From Methanobacteriota archaeon (lineage in GTDB: Archaea > Thermoplasmatota > Thermoplasmata > RBG-16-68-12): DNA of 14,300 bases. Positions 1 to 7,029 of the stretch are shown here, piece by piece; within the stretch, counting starts at the first letter, position 1, and each line of letters opens with the position of its first letter. The stretch spans positions 1 through 14,300 of the forward strand of contig VBME01000157.1 of the NCBI GenBank assembly GCA_005878995.1, in the 5' to 3' direction. The translations under genes were made by a program, and so were the position numbers. The notes under the pieces are model-generated. The model did no database searches, was not told the origin of the DNA, and worked only from the letters and a program-made list of their open reading frames with translations.

Positions 1-960
1 CAAGGCCGCATCGGCTTCTACGTGCCGAGCAAGGGCGAGGAAGCGTGCCAAGTCGGTAGCGCGATGGCCCTCGAGAAACGGGACTGGGTCTTCCCCGCGT
101 ACCGCGAGCCGGGCGGCGCCCTCGTCCGGGGCCTCCCGCTCGAGACCATCATCGCCCAAGCGTATGGGAACGCGAAGGACCCGCAACGCGGCCGGCAGAT
201 GCCGAGCCACTACGGATCCAAGGACGTCCATCTCGTAACGGTGTCCAGCCCGGTCGGGACCCAAATCCCGCAGGCGGTCGGCACCGCCTGGGCCGCAAAG
301 ATCCGGAAGGACGACATCGTCACAATGACCTACTTCGGGGACGGCGCGACGAGCGAGGGCGACTTCCATGCCGCGATGAACTTCGCGGGCGTGTTCAAGG
401 CACCGACGATCTTCTTTTGCAAGAACAACCAGCTCGCGATCTCGGTCCCCGTGGCCCGTCAGACCGCGGCAAAGACGCTTGCACAGAAGGCGCTGGCGTA
501 CGGATTCGAAGGCGTGCGTGTGGACGGCAACGACGTCCTCGCGGTGTACGCCGCGACGAAGGCCGCGGTCGACAAGGCTCGCGCCGGCGGCGGCCCCACG
601 ATGATCGAGGCGGTGACGTACCGGATGGGCCCGCACTCGTCCAGCGACGATCCCACGCGGTACCGCTCGAAGGAGGAGGTCGAGGCCTGGCAGAAGCGAG
701 ACCCGATCGACCGGATGCGAAAATACCTCGAGCTGAAAGGCCTTTGGTCCGAGGCCGACGATGCGAAGCTTCGCGCCGAGTTGGAAGACCTTATCCAGGC
801 GACGGTCCGCGAGGTCGAGCGGCATCCTCCGCCGCCGATCGAGAGCCTGTTCGAGGACGTCTACGCGGAGATGACGCCGCAGATCAAGGAACAGATGGAC
901 GCGTACCTCGCGAGTGGGGAGCGCCGCCGGCCCGAGATGATGGACCGGTTCCCGCTGTGA
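1..960 (+). CDS. 2-oxoacid dehydrogenase E1 component, alpha subunit (5' truncated by window edge)
   Basis: This is the thiamine-diphosphate E1 alpha subunit of a 2-oxoacid dehydrogenase complex, which decarboxylates a 2-oxoacid and passes the acyl group to lipoyl-E2. The frame is open from base 1 (QGRIGFYVPSKGEEA), so the true start lies upstream; 319 residues are visible and I estimate 40-50 are missing. The ThDP/Mg motif is GDGATSEGDFHAAMNF at window codons 117-132, followed by KNNQLAIS. The phosphorylation-loop region reads YRMGPHSSSDDPTRYR, which resembles branched-chain 2-oxoacid enzymes and the Thermoplasma E1 alpha more than the GGHSMSDP form of pyruvate enzymes. A branched-chain substrate is therefore likely but not proven. 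No E1 beta gene follows; the next gene is an acetyltransferase 5 bp downstream, so E1 beta must lie upstream or elsewhere. Confidence 0.93.
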   Translation, partial: QGRIGFYVPSKGEEACQVGSAMALEKRDWVFPAYREPGGALVRGLPLETIIAQAYGNAKDPQRGRQMPSHYGSKDVHLVTVSSPVGTQIPQAVGTAWAAKIRKDDIVTMTYFGDGATSEGDFHAAMNFAGVFKAPTIFFCKNNQLAISVPVARQTAAKTLAQKALAYGFEGVRVDGNDVLAVYAATKAAVDKARAGGGPTMIEAVTYRMGPHSSSDDPTRYRSKEEVEAWQKRDPIDRMRKYLELKGLWSEADDAKLRAELEDLIQATVREVERHPPPPIESLFEDVYAEMTPQIKEQMDAYLASGERRRPEMMDRFPL

Positions 961-965
961 CGCGC

Positions 966-1508
966 ATGGCCGACCCGATGCGGGCGGAGCGCGTGACCTT
1001 GCGGGACGCGCGCACCGTCACGATTCGGCCTTCTCGAATGGGGGACGCGGAGTCCCTCATGCGGAATGCGAACCTCGTCGGCGCCGAGGCGGTCTACATC
1101 CTCTTGGACCACATCGAGGATATGGAGGCGGAGCGACGCTGGCTCGCAGCGTTCGATGGCGTTCACAACGTCCTGTTCGTCGCCGATGCAGCGGGCGAGA
1201 TCGTGGGCTCGGCGGACTGCGACGGCGGGAATTTCCCGAAGACGCAGCACGTCGGCGGGGTCGGCATCGCGATCCGCGACGGATGGCGGGAAGTCGGCCT
1301 TGGGAGGTTCCTGATGAACCGCATCCTGGAATGGATGCGCGTTCGCGGTTTCAAGAAGGCGGAGCTGTGCGTGTTCGCGTCGAATACCCGCGCCCGTCGC
1401 CTGTACGAATCCCTCGGCTTTCTCGAGGAAGGAATCCGTCGCCGCCGCGTTCGCATCCGGGACGCGTACGAAGATGAGGTCTTCATGGGCCTCTGGCTCG
1501 GGGAATGA
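966..1508 (+). CDS. GNAT-family N-acetyltransferase
   Basis: A 180-residue GNAT-fold acetyltransferase, expected to move an acetyl group from acetyl-CoA to an amine on a small molecule or protein. The start of the fold is TVTIRPSRMGDAESL (residues 17-31). Motif A, which binds the CoA pyrophosphate, is VGIAIRDGWREVGLGRFLMN (99-118). Motif B is ASNTRARRLYESLGFLEEG (138-156), the usual RimI/RimJ-like C-terminal signature. The ATG at 966 lies 5 bp after the E1 alpha stop and is the first start before the conserved fold; ATG 978 is an in-frame alternative. No Shine-Dalgarno is evident, so it may be co-transcribed with E1 alpha. The substrate cannot be told from sequence. Confidence 0.85.
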   Translation: MADPMRAERVTLRDARTVTIRPSRMGDAESLMRNANLVGAEAVYILLDHIEDMEAERRWLAAFDGVHNVLFVADAAGEIVGSADCDGGNFPKTQHVGGVGIAIRDGWREVGLGRFLMNRILEWMRVRGFKKAELCVFASNTRARRLYESLGFLEEGIRRRRVRIRDAYEDEVFMGLWLGE

Positions 1509-1533
1509 AAGGCCCTCGGCATCGGAGCATCAG

Positions 1534-1541
1534 TCTTATCC
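1534..1541 (+). promoter_or_regulatory. Weak TATA-like element before the VOC gene
   Basis: TCTTATCC is centred about 36 bp before ATG 1574, in the only AT-richer part of the 65-bp gap after the GNAT gene. A start of transcription about 26 bp downstream would leave a leader of roughly 10 nt. That leader would carry GGGGAG (1563-1568), a possible ribosome site 5 nt before the ATG. The match to a TATA box is poor. Confidence 0.3.
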
Positions 1542-1573
1542 TGCCCGCACCGATACTGCGGCGGGGAGTCTTC

Positions 1574-2128
1574 ATGGCCCGAAAGGCGAAGCGCTCGGCG
1601 AGGCGCAAGCAAGCAACCGCGAGAAGGCGAACGGCGGCGGCCCGCGTGAGCGCGGTTCCGCGCGGCATGCACACGGTCACGCCATACCTGGTGATCGGTG
1701 GAGCGGCGAAGGCGATCGAGTTCTACAAGAAGGCGTTCGGCGCGAAGGAAGTGTCCCGCCAACCGATGCCGGACGGCACGCTGATGCACGCGATGATCCA
1801 GATCGGCGACTCGATGATCATGATGTCCGATGAGTTCCCAGGAGGCGACTCGAAGTCGCCGACGTCCGCGGGGGCGACGACGGCGAACCTGCACATTTAC
1901 TCGAAGGACGTCGACAAGCTCTGGAATCAGGCCGTCAACGCGGGGGCGAAACCCACGCTGCCTCTCGACAACCAGTTCTGGGGCGAGCGATACGGGAAGC
2001 TTCAGGATCCGTTCGGCCACATCTGGTCCGTCTCGATGGTCGTGAAGATGAGCGAGTCGGAAAGAGAAGCGAAGCGTCAGGCGGCGATGGGGATGTTCGA
2101 GAAAGGCGAGCACGCCGGCTTCGAATAG
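1574..2128 (+). CDS. VOC-superfamily (PhnB/glyoxalase-like) protein with basic N-terminal tail
   Basis: A 184-residue vicinal-oxygen-chelate fold protein of the PhnB-like group. The group covers metal-dependent dioxygenase, isomerase and resistance-like proteins and many uncharacterised ones. The signature TPYLVIGGAAKAIEFYKKAFGAKE spans residues 36-59, MHAMIQIGDSMIMMSDEFPG 71-90, and the closing motif DPFGHIWSVS 145-154. His72 and residues of the last strand are possible metal ligands. The first 25 residues hold about ten Lys/Arg (ARKAKRSARRKQATARRR), unlike typical PhnB proteins, which begin almost directly with the fold. ATG 1574 is preferred because GGGGAG lies 5 nt upstream. ATG 1505 overlaps the GNAT stop in an ATGA arrangement and would add 23 residues. 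Function unknown. Confidence 0.82.
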   Translation: MARKAKRSARRKQATARRRTAAARVSAVPRGMHTVTPYLVIGGAAKAIEFYKKAFGAKEVSRQPMPDGTLMHAMIQIGDSMIMMSDEFPGGDSKSPTSAGATTANLHIYSKDVDKLWNQAVNAGAKPTLPLDNQFWGERYGKLQDPFGHIWSVSMVVKMSESEREAKRQAAMGMFEKGEHAGFE

Positions 2129-2158
2129 TCGCCGATGGAAACCGTCTCCCGAATCTAG

Positions 2159-2166
2159 CTTTATAC
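2159..2166 (+). promoter_or_regulatory. TATA box of the ABC transporter operon
   Basis: CTTTATAC is a good archaeal TATA match in a 61-bp gap between the VOC stop and the ABC gene. Its centre is 27.5 bp before GTG 2190, the spacing expected if transcription starts at the GTG (leaderless mRNA). This favours GTG 2190 over the in-frame TTG 2178. Confidence 0.7.
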
Positions 2167-2189
2167 GCGGCATCCGCTTGCACCGCTGC

Positions 2190-3116
2190 GTGACCATCGA
2201 GGCCCTCCGCGCCGAGGATGTGCGGAAGGTATACCACAGCCGCGGCTCACCCGACGTCGAGGCATTGCGGGGTGTCTCTCTCGCCCTCCGTCAAGGGGAA
2301 CGCGTCGCCCTCCTCGGTCGTAACGGCGCGGGGAAGACGACGTTTCTGCGGATCACATCAACCCTCCTCCTCCCGACATCGGGGCGGATCGAGGTGTTCG
2401 GTCACGACGTCGTCAGCGCGCCGGAAGACGTCCGTCCCATGATTGCGGTCGTCCCCCAGGAGGGCAAGCCGTTCTTCCACCTCACCCCGCGGGAGCAGGT
2501 GTACTGCTACCTGCGAGCCCGCGGATTCTCAAAGGAAGTCGCGAGGTCGCGGACCGAGGAGGCCCTCGAGAAGATGGGGCTCGAGGAGGTCGGGAATCGC
2601 CTGAGCGTCACGCTCAGCGGCGGCCAGAAACAGCGGGCGATGGTCGCGACGGTCATGGCGACGGAAGCGCCGCTCATGTTCCTCGACGAACCGACGATCG
2701 GGCTGGACCCCTTCGCACGGCGGGCCGTATGGGACATGCTCCGTGCGTTGACGCGGAGGGGATCGACGGTCCTGCTCACGACGCACTACCTCGATGAGGC
2801 GGAGGCGCTCTCCGAACGGCTGTACATCGTCGAGGAGGGGCGCATCCTGTTCGAAGGAACGGCGGAAGCGGCGAAGCGGCAGATCGGCGGGACCTTGCGC
2901 GTGTCGATCGAGAACGGAGGGAACCATCGCGACCTATTCGTCTCGTTTGGGCAGACGGTCGCGGAGGGCACGTCGTTGCACGTAATCACGGAGCCGGAGC
3001 GGATCCACGAGGTCATGGACATCGCGCTCCGGAACCGGTTGTCGGCCACCGTCGGGCCGGTGACCCTCGAGGAGGCATTCCTCACGATCGTCGGTCGCTC
3101 GATTGACGCGGAGTGA
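2190..3116 (+). CDS. ABC-2 type transporter, ATP-binding protein
   Basis: The 308-residue nucleotide-binding subunit of an ABC-2 (DrrA/NodI/CcmA-like) transporter powers the two permeases encoded immediately downstream. Motifs in order are Walker A GRNGAGKTT (43-51), Q-loop Gln90, signature LSGGQKQR (142-149), Walker B LMFLDEP (162-168) with catalytic Glu167, D-loop GLD, and the H-loop His199 in TTHYLDEAE. All catalytic residues are present. The last ~90 residues form the usual C-terminal extension of DrrA-type ATPases. GTG 2190 is chosen from the TATA spacing; TTG 2178 would add four residues. The stop overlaps the Shine-Dalgarno of the next gene, so translation is probably coupled. Membrane-associated on the cytoplasmic face; the cargo is unknown. 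Confidence 0.93.
   Translation: MTIEALRAEDVRKVYHSRGSPDVEALRGVSLALRQGERVALLGRNGAGKTTFLRITSTLLLPTSGRIEVFGHDVVSAPEDVRPMIAVVPQEGKPFFHLTPREQVYCYLRARGFSKEVARSRTEEALEKMGLEEVGNRLSVTLSGGQKQRAMVATVMATEAPLMFLDEPTIGLDPFARRAVWDMLRALTRRGSTVLLTTHYLDEAEALSERLYIVEEGRILFEGTAEAAKRQIGGTLRVSIENGGNHRDLFVSFGQTVAEGTSLHVITEPERIHEVMDIALRNRLSATVGPVTLEEAFLTIVGRSIDAE
3110..3116 (+). promoter_or_regulatory. Shine-Dalgarno for the first ABC-2 permease, overlapping the ATPase stop
   Basis: GGAGTGA matches the archaeal anti-SD and contains the TGA stop of the ATPase gene, 4 nt before ATG 3121. It decides the start at 3121 rather than TTG 3103 and suggests translational coupling. Confidence 0.6.
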
Positions 3117-3120
3117 GCCG

Positions 3121-3867
3121 ATGGCGATCGGGCTGAAGTGGTCCGGTTCCGGGATGTTCCTCGCGACGGAGATTCGTGTGCAGCTCCACGAGTGGCTCGC
3201 GATTGTGACGGGGACCCTCACGCCGGGAGCGCTGATCGTATTCGTGGCGATCCTGGCCCCGGAGCTCCTCCCCGTAACCGTCATCGGCGCGCTCGTCTAT
3301 TCGATGTTCCTGATCGGACAACGCGTGCTCAACGAGGCCGCGTACATCCGGATCGACCACAAGCTGAACGAGTTGTACCACGCGAGCCCCCTGTCGCCGG
3401 AAGGATACTTCGTCGGCATCGCGGGCGGCATGCTCGTCGCCTATCTCCCCCCGAGCCTCGTCCTCGTCGTGATCCTCGAGATCCTCCACCCGCTCGCCCC
3501 GCTGGGATGGCTCGTCCTCGCGGCTTGTCTCATCGGCGTCTGGCTGGTCTCTTCGACGATCGGATACGTCGTCTCGACGCTCTTCAAGGACATGAAGACG
3601 ATCTGGCCCTACTCCGCCCTCCTGACGAACCTCTTCGGCATCCTCCCGCCCGTGTTCTATCCGCTCGGAAAAGTCGCGATCGAGTGGCGGTCCGCCGTGC
3701 TGCTCCTCCCGACGAGCGCGGCCGCGGCGCTCGTCGATGCGGCGGCCGGTCTCGACCCGATCACGACCAATGAGGCGATCCTTGCGGCGTGCGCCCTGTC
3801 CGTCGAGGCGATCGCGCTGTTCGCCTTCGGAATTTATTGGGCTCGGCGGACCGCCCGGGAGCCATGA
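3121..3867 (+). CDS. ABC-2 type transporter permease (first copy)
   Basis: A 248-residue integral membrane permease of the ABC-2 family, the channel half of the exporter driven by the upstream ATPase. I judge about six hydrophobic segments, near residues 27-45, 52-70, 98-124, 128-152, 168-186 and 215-240. The loop RIDHKLNELYHASPLSPEGY (about 78-97) and the segment FGILPPVFYPLGK (about 178-190) are typical of the family. Both have clear counterparts in the next gene, so the two permeases are paralogues. The start is ATG 3121, set by GGAGTGA. The last codons overlap the next gene (ATGA at 3864-3867). The substrate is unknown; drugs, lipids or polysaccharides are typical for the family. Confidence 0.88.
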   Translation: MAIGLKWSGSGMFLATEIRVQLHEWLAIVTGTLTPGALIVFVAILAPELLPVTVIGALVYSMFLIGQRVLNEAAYIRIDHKLNELYHASPLSPEGYFVGIAGGMLVAYLPPSLVLVVILEILHPLAPLGWLVLAACLIGVWLVSSTIGYVVSTLFKDMKTIWPYSALLTNLFGILPPVFYPLGKVAIEWRSAVLLLPTSAAAALVDAAAGLDPITTNEAILAACALSVEAIALFAFGIYWARRTAREP

Positions 3868-4634
3868 CGATGGCAACCGATGTCGCGCGCAGGGAGCAGC
3901 CGCACCGGGGACGCGTGCTCCCCGCGTGGGCCTGGATCGGGTGGCGGTGGGTGTGGCGCAGCCCTGCCGCCGCGATCGTGCCGCTCCTCCAGCCGTTCTT
4001 CTTCCTGTACTTCCTACATCTCATCGCGCCGGAGAGCTACTTCCCGCTTCAAGTGGCGGGCGCCATGCTGTTTTCGACCCAGAACATCGGCAGCTGGTGC
4101 CTGTCCGATTCCGCTGTGTTCCGTATCGAACTGCGGCTCCAGGACATCTTCGTCGCGTCGCCGCATGACAAACTCCACTATTTGTTCGGCGTCGCGTTCT
4201 CGAACCTCATCCCCGCCGCGCCGGCGCTCATCGCGCTCGCGGTGATTCTGGCGATGGTCACCCACGTTACCGTCGTCGGGTGGATCGTCCTCGTCGCGTG
4301 CATCCTGACGGTTTGGGTGTTGTATTCCGCCATCGGCATCGCGGTATCGAGCCGGCTGCGAAGCCAACGGGAGGTGTGGCCCGTTGGCAACCTAATCTTC
4401 ACGCTCCTCGGGATCCTGTCACCGCTGTACTATCCGCTCTCGAAGCTCCCGCCGGTCTGGCGGGAACTCGCCCAACTGTTGCCCGCCACCTACGCGGCGC
4501 TGCTCGTCCAAGGCACACTCGACCTCGATCCGAGCGCCGCAGGGAACCTCGCGGTCGATGCCGGCTTGCTCGTCCTCTCGACGGCCGTCGGGCTCGTCGT
4601 TGCTTGGCGACTGTACCAATGGCGGGAGAGGTGA
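3864..4634 (+). CDS. ABC-2 type transporter permease (second copy)
   Basis: A 256-residue ABC-2 permease, probably forming a heterodimer with the preceding permease. About six hydrophobic segments are visible. RIELRLQDIFVASP and LLGILSPLYYPLSKLPPVW align with matching stretches of the first copy, and both proteins share a LDP near the same point before the last helix. ATG 3864 overlaps the upstream TGA. ATG 3870, two codons on, sits 8 nt after GGGAG (3857-3861) and may be the true start. The gene ends 23 bp from the convergent leuB-like gene. It has a longer charged N-terminal tail (MTMATDVARREQPHRGR) than its partner. Confidence 0.88.
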   Translation: MTMATDVARREQPHRGRVLPAWAWIGWRWVWRSPAAAIVPLLQPFFFLYFLHLIAPESYFPLQVAGAMLFSTQNIGSWCLSDSAVFRIELRLQDIFVASPHDKLHYLFGVAFSNLIPAAPALIALAVILAMVTHVTVVGWIVLVACILTVWVLYSAIGIAVSSRLRSQREVWPVGNLIFTLLGILSPLYYPLSKLPPVWRELAQLLPATYAALLVQGTLDLDPSAAGNLAVDAGLLVLSTAVGLVVAWRLYQWRER

Positions 4635-4657
4635 CGCGTGTGGGCGACTCCGCCATG

Positions 4658-5785
4658 CTACGCTTCCTTAGCCAGCTTTGTCACGGCGGTCGCAATCGCC
4701 GTCCCGACCTCGCTGCACTTTGCGGTTCCGCCGAGATCGTACGTCAGGGTCTTCCCCGTCTTGAGGACCGTTTCGACAGCCCTCTCGACGACGGCGGCGG
4801 CGTCGCGCAACGCCTTGTCTCGCTTCCGCCTGCCGAGCCAATCGAGCAGCAGGTGGACCGCGAGGACCATCGCGATCGGATTCACTTCATCCTTGCCAGC
4901 GTGCTTCGGGGCGCTCCCGTGGATCGGCTCGAACATCGCGTGATCGTCGCCGATGTTCGCTCCCGCGGCCATGCCGAGGCCCCCTTGGAGGACCGCGGCG
5001 AGATCGGTCGCGATGTCCCCGAACACGTTCGTCGTCACGGCCACGTCGTAGGCCTCCGGGGACCGGAGGAGCCACTGCTGGAACGCGTCGATGTAGGCGT
5101 AGTCTTTCTGGATCGTCGGATAGCGGGCGGCGACCTCGTCGTAGACTTGGCGGAAGAGCTTGCACCCCGCCGTGACGTTTGACTTGTCCACGCACGTCAC
5201 CCGCCGCTTCTGATCCGACGGCGCTCCATTCCGTTGCTTCGAGAGCTCGAACGCGAATCGGATCACGCGCTCGGCCCCTTTCCGCGTGATCACGCGGCTG
5301 TCTACCGCGAGTTCCTTGACGCCGCCGCGGTCCAGGAAGCCCCTCGTCGGCGTGTAGAGCCCCTCCGTATTTTCCCGGACGATGACAAAGTCCACCTTCC
5401 CCGGTTCCCACACCTGTTTGAACGCGTCGTGGATCTTGTGTCGAACGTTCGGATAGAGCTTCGTCGGGCGCACGTTCGCGTACAGGTCCAATCCGAACCG
5501 AAGACCGAAGACCACGCTGACGCCCGCGATCTCACCGTTCGGGAGGACCGCCTCCGGCAGCCCGACGGCTCCGAGTAAGATCGCGTCCGCGGCCTTGCAC
5601 GACTCGAACGCGCCATCCGGCCATTCCTCACCCGTATCGAGGTAGTGCTGTCCTCCGCACGGGAAGGGGACCAGATCGAATGAGAGGCCGTACACCGTCC
5701 CGACGGCCTTCAGGACTTTGACGCCCTCCCGGACCACCTCGGGCCCGACGCCATCCCCCGCTAGGACGACGATTTTGAAGGCCAT
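4658..5785 (-). CDS. leuB: Isopropylmalate/isocitrate dehydrogenase family protein (LeuB-like)
   Basis: A 375-residue NAD(P)-dependent beta-decarboxylating dehydrogenase, the likely third step of the chain-elongation pathway whose other enzymes lie at 6521-10655. The substrate and metal residues of the family are all present: Arg96 and Arg106 (LRFGLDLYANVRP), Arg137 in VRENTEGLY, Tyr144, Lys201 in VDKSNV, Asp233 in YIDAF, and Asp257/Asp261 in GDIATDL. The cofactor motif EPIHGSAPKHAG is at 286-297. The VRENTEGLY form also occurs in homoisocitrate, tartrate and isocitrate relatives, so leucine synthesis is inferred from context. ATG 5785 begins the conserved MAFKIVVLAGDGVGPEV and lies 28.5 bp from a TATA-like element. 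A longer reading from 5854 adds 23 non-conserved residues and was rejected. Confidence 0.88.
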   Translation of the reverse strand: MAFKIVVLAGDGVGPEVVREGVKVLKAVGTVYGLSFDLVPFPCGGQHYLDTGEEWPDGAFESCKAADAILLGAVGLPEAVLPNGEIAGVSVVFGLRFGLDLYANVRPTKLYPNVRHKIHDAFKQVWEPGKVDFVIVRENTEGLYTPTRGFLDRGGVKELAVDSRVITRKGAERVIRFAFELSKQRNGAPSDQKRRVTCVDKSNVTAGCKLFRQVYDEVAARYPTIQKDYAYIDAFQQWLLRSPEAYDVAVTTNVFGDIATDLAAVLQGGLGMAAGANIGDDHAMFEPIHGSAPKHAGKDEVNPIAMVLAVHLLLDWLGRRKRDKALRDAAAVVERAVETVLKTGKTLTYDLGGTAKCSEVGTAIATAVTKLAKEA

Positions 5786-5809
5786 CGAGCGGCCGGAAGG
5801 GGATGGCGA

Positions 5810-5817
5810 GCATAAGG
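5810..5817 (-). promoter_or_regulatory. TATA-like element of the leuB-like gene
   Basis: On the minus strand CCTTATGC is centred 28.5 bp before ATG 5785, matching the leaderless spacing seen elsewhere in the window. The match to consensus is moderate. Confidence 0.5.
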
Positions 5818-5857
5818 ATTCGGAGGCCAGCGCGGGAGAGAGCGAACACCTCATCGG

Positions 5858-5877
5858 TTAACCTTGTTTAAGGTTAA
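5858..5877 (+). repeat. Perfect 8-4-8 inverted repeat, candidate operator
   Basis: TTAACCTT and AAGGTTAA are exact reverse complements separated by GTTT, in the 119-bp region between the divergent leuB-like and peroxiredoxin genes. The right arm overlaps the peroxiredoxin TATA-like element. A dimeric regulator bound here would be expected to block that promoter; it is about 40 bp upstream of the leuB TATA-like element. The site is AT-rich in a very GC-rich setting. The regulator is unknown. Confidence 0.55.
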
Positions 5878-5880
5878 TCC
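5873..5880 (+). promoter_or_regulatory. TATA-like element of the peroxiredoxin gene
   Basis: GTTAATCC is centred 28.5 bp before ATG 5905, the same spacing as the other leaderless promoters here. It shares its first five bases with the right arm of the inverted repeat. Confidence 0.5.
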
Positions 5881-5904
5881 AACCGCCGATTCGGCTGGGT
5901 CGCG

Positions 5905-6516
5905 ATGGCCTTTTCCGGAGGAGATCCGTGCCACAACCCAATGCCCGACCTGCCGCCTCCGTCGCTCCCACCGAATCTCCCAGTTCCACTCGACGACGGG
6001 GCTTGCGATCATCTCGCCGGAGCCCGCCTCCCGTCCGTTGCGTTGCGTTCCACGGCGGGCCGATCCGTCAAGCTTTCCGACGTGCGCGGGACCCTGGTCG
6101 TGTTCGTGTATCCGCACACCGGGCGGCCCGACACCCCGACGCCGAAGGAGTGGGACCTGATCCCGGGGGCTCGAGGGTGCACGCCCGAAGCGTGCGCATA
6201 CCGAGACCTTCACGAGGATCTGCGAGGGCTCGGCGCGAAGGTGTACGGCGTCAGCATCGACCCGCCGGAGTGGCAACGGGAGGCGGTCGAGCGGCTCCAC
6301 CTCCCGTTCGAACTCCTCAGCGACCAGGATCGATCGTGGTCCAGACCCCTCCGCCTGCCGACCTTTACGTTCCAGACTCAGATCTTCTTGAAGCGACTCA
6401 CGCTCGTCCTGGAGGGAAATCGCGTGAGCAAGGTGTTCTACCCTGTCTTTCCGCCGGACCGGAGTGCGGCGGACGTGATCAAGTTCCTCGCTTCGGAGCC
6501 GCGGACGGTCAGGTGA
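5905..6516 (+). CDS. Peroxiredoxin (AhpC/TSA superfamily, BCP/PrxQ-like)
   Basis: A 203-residue thiol peroxidase that would reduce hydroperoxides in the cytoplasm. The thioredoxin-like fold runs from about residue 42 to the end. The peroxidatic Cys92 and a resolving Cys97 lie in GARGCTPEAC, a C-x4-C pair like that of bacterioferritin comigratory protein. Compared with standard PrxQ (YPKDDTPGCT), a stretch of about 11 extra residues (around 74-88, PDTPTPKEWDLIPGA) precedes the GCT motif. This form, with the LPPNLPVPLDDGACDHL lead-in and the VFYPVFPPDR tail, is one I recognise from bacterial proteins, so transfer from bacteria is possible. ATG 5905 is chosen by TATA spacing; ATG 5941 is an in-frame alternative nearer the conserved part. 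The stop is 4 bp from the convergent leuD stop. Confidence 0.87.
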   Translation: MAFSGGDPCHNPMPDLPPPSLPPNLPVPLDDGACDHLAGARLPSVALRSTAGRSVKLSDVRGTLVVFVYPHTGRPDTPTPKEWDLIPGARGCTPEACAYRDLHEDLRGLGAKVYGVSIDPPEWQREAVERLHLPFELLSDQDRSWSRPLRLPTFTFQTQIFLKRLTLVLEGNRVSKVFYPVFPPDRSAADVIKFLASEPRTVR

Positions 6517-6520
6517 GAGG

Positions 6521-7027
6521 CTACGACGATTTCTGTGCGAGCTCCTTCCGAAGCTTCGGAACAAGCCCTCCCGCCTCGAGGATTTCCAGCACATTCGGCG
6601 GCAGCGCGGTGAATCTCACCATCTCGCCCGATGGAAGGCGGACCTCTCCGCTCGCCAGATCGAGCTCGATCCCATCACCCGGCTTCACATGCTCCCGGAG
6701 GCCCACGCACTCAATCACGGGGAAGCCCAAGTTGATTGCGTTGCGGAAGAAAATTCGGGCGAACGAGTTCGCGATGATCGCGGAGATGCCGAGGGTCCTC
6801 AGCGCAATCGGGGCTTGCTCCCGGCTCGAGCCGCATCCGAAGTTCGCTCCCGCGACGATGAGGTCGCCGGGCTGCACCTTCTTCGCCCACGTCGGGTCGA
6901 CGGCTTCGAACGCGTGTTCGGCGAAGACCTTCGGATCCGTCGTGCCGAGGTACTTGCCCGCGATGATGTGGTCGGTGGAGATGTCATCGCCAAACGTCCA
7001 CACGCGACCCTTGAAACGGGTCTGCAT
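6521..7027 (-). CDS. leuD: 3-isopropylmalate dehydratase (isomerase) small subunit
   Basis: The 168-residue swivel-domain subunit pairs with the LeuC-like protein encoded just upstream to interconvert 2- and 3-isopropylmalate or a homologous hydroxy-diacid. Motifs are FGDDISTDHIIAGKYLGTTDP (residues 12-32) and ANFGCGSSREQAP (61-73), the standard small-subunit signature. The specificity loop reads YLGT (26-29). Methanogen homoaconitases have YLRT there, with Arg contacting the extra carboxylate, so a homoaconitase role is less likely, though Gly is not the usual IPM isomerase residue either. ATG 7027 follows the LeuC stop by 2 bp, with a GGAAGGT purine run upstream, so the two genes form one operon. 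The reading that extends to 7645 is out-of-frame LeuC and was dropped. Confidence 0.92.
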   Translation of the reverse strand: MQTRFKGRVWTFGDDISTDHIIAGKYLGTTDPKVFAEHAFEAVDPTWAKKVQPGDLIVAGANFGCGSSREQAPIALRTLGISAIIANSFARIFFRNAINLGFPVIECVGLREHVKPGDGIELDLASGEVRLPSGEMVRFTALPPNVLEILEAGGLVPKLRKELAQKSS

Positions 7028-7029
7028 GG

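Noticed and set aside
1163..2197. 344-residue minus-strand frame opposite the GNAT and VOC genes
   Set aside because: It crosses two convincing plus-strand genes and has Arg/His-rich shadow composition.
3082..3876. 264-residue open frame on the minus strand opposite the first permease
   Set aside because: It is highly charged, with no recognisable domain, and opposite a real membrane protein.
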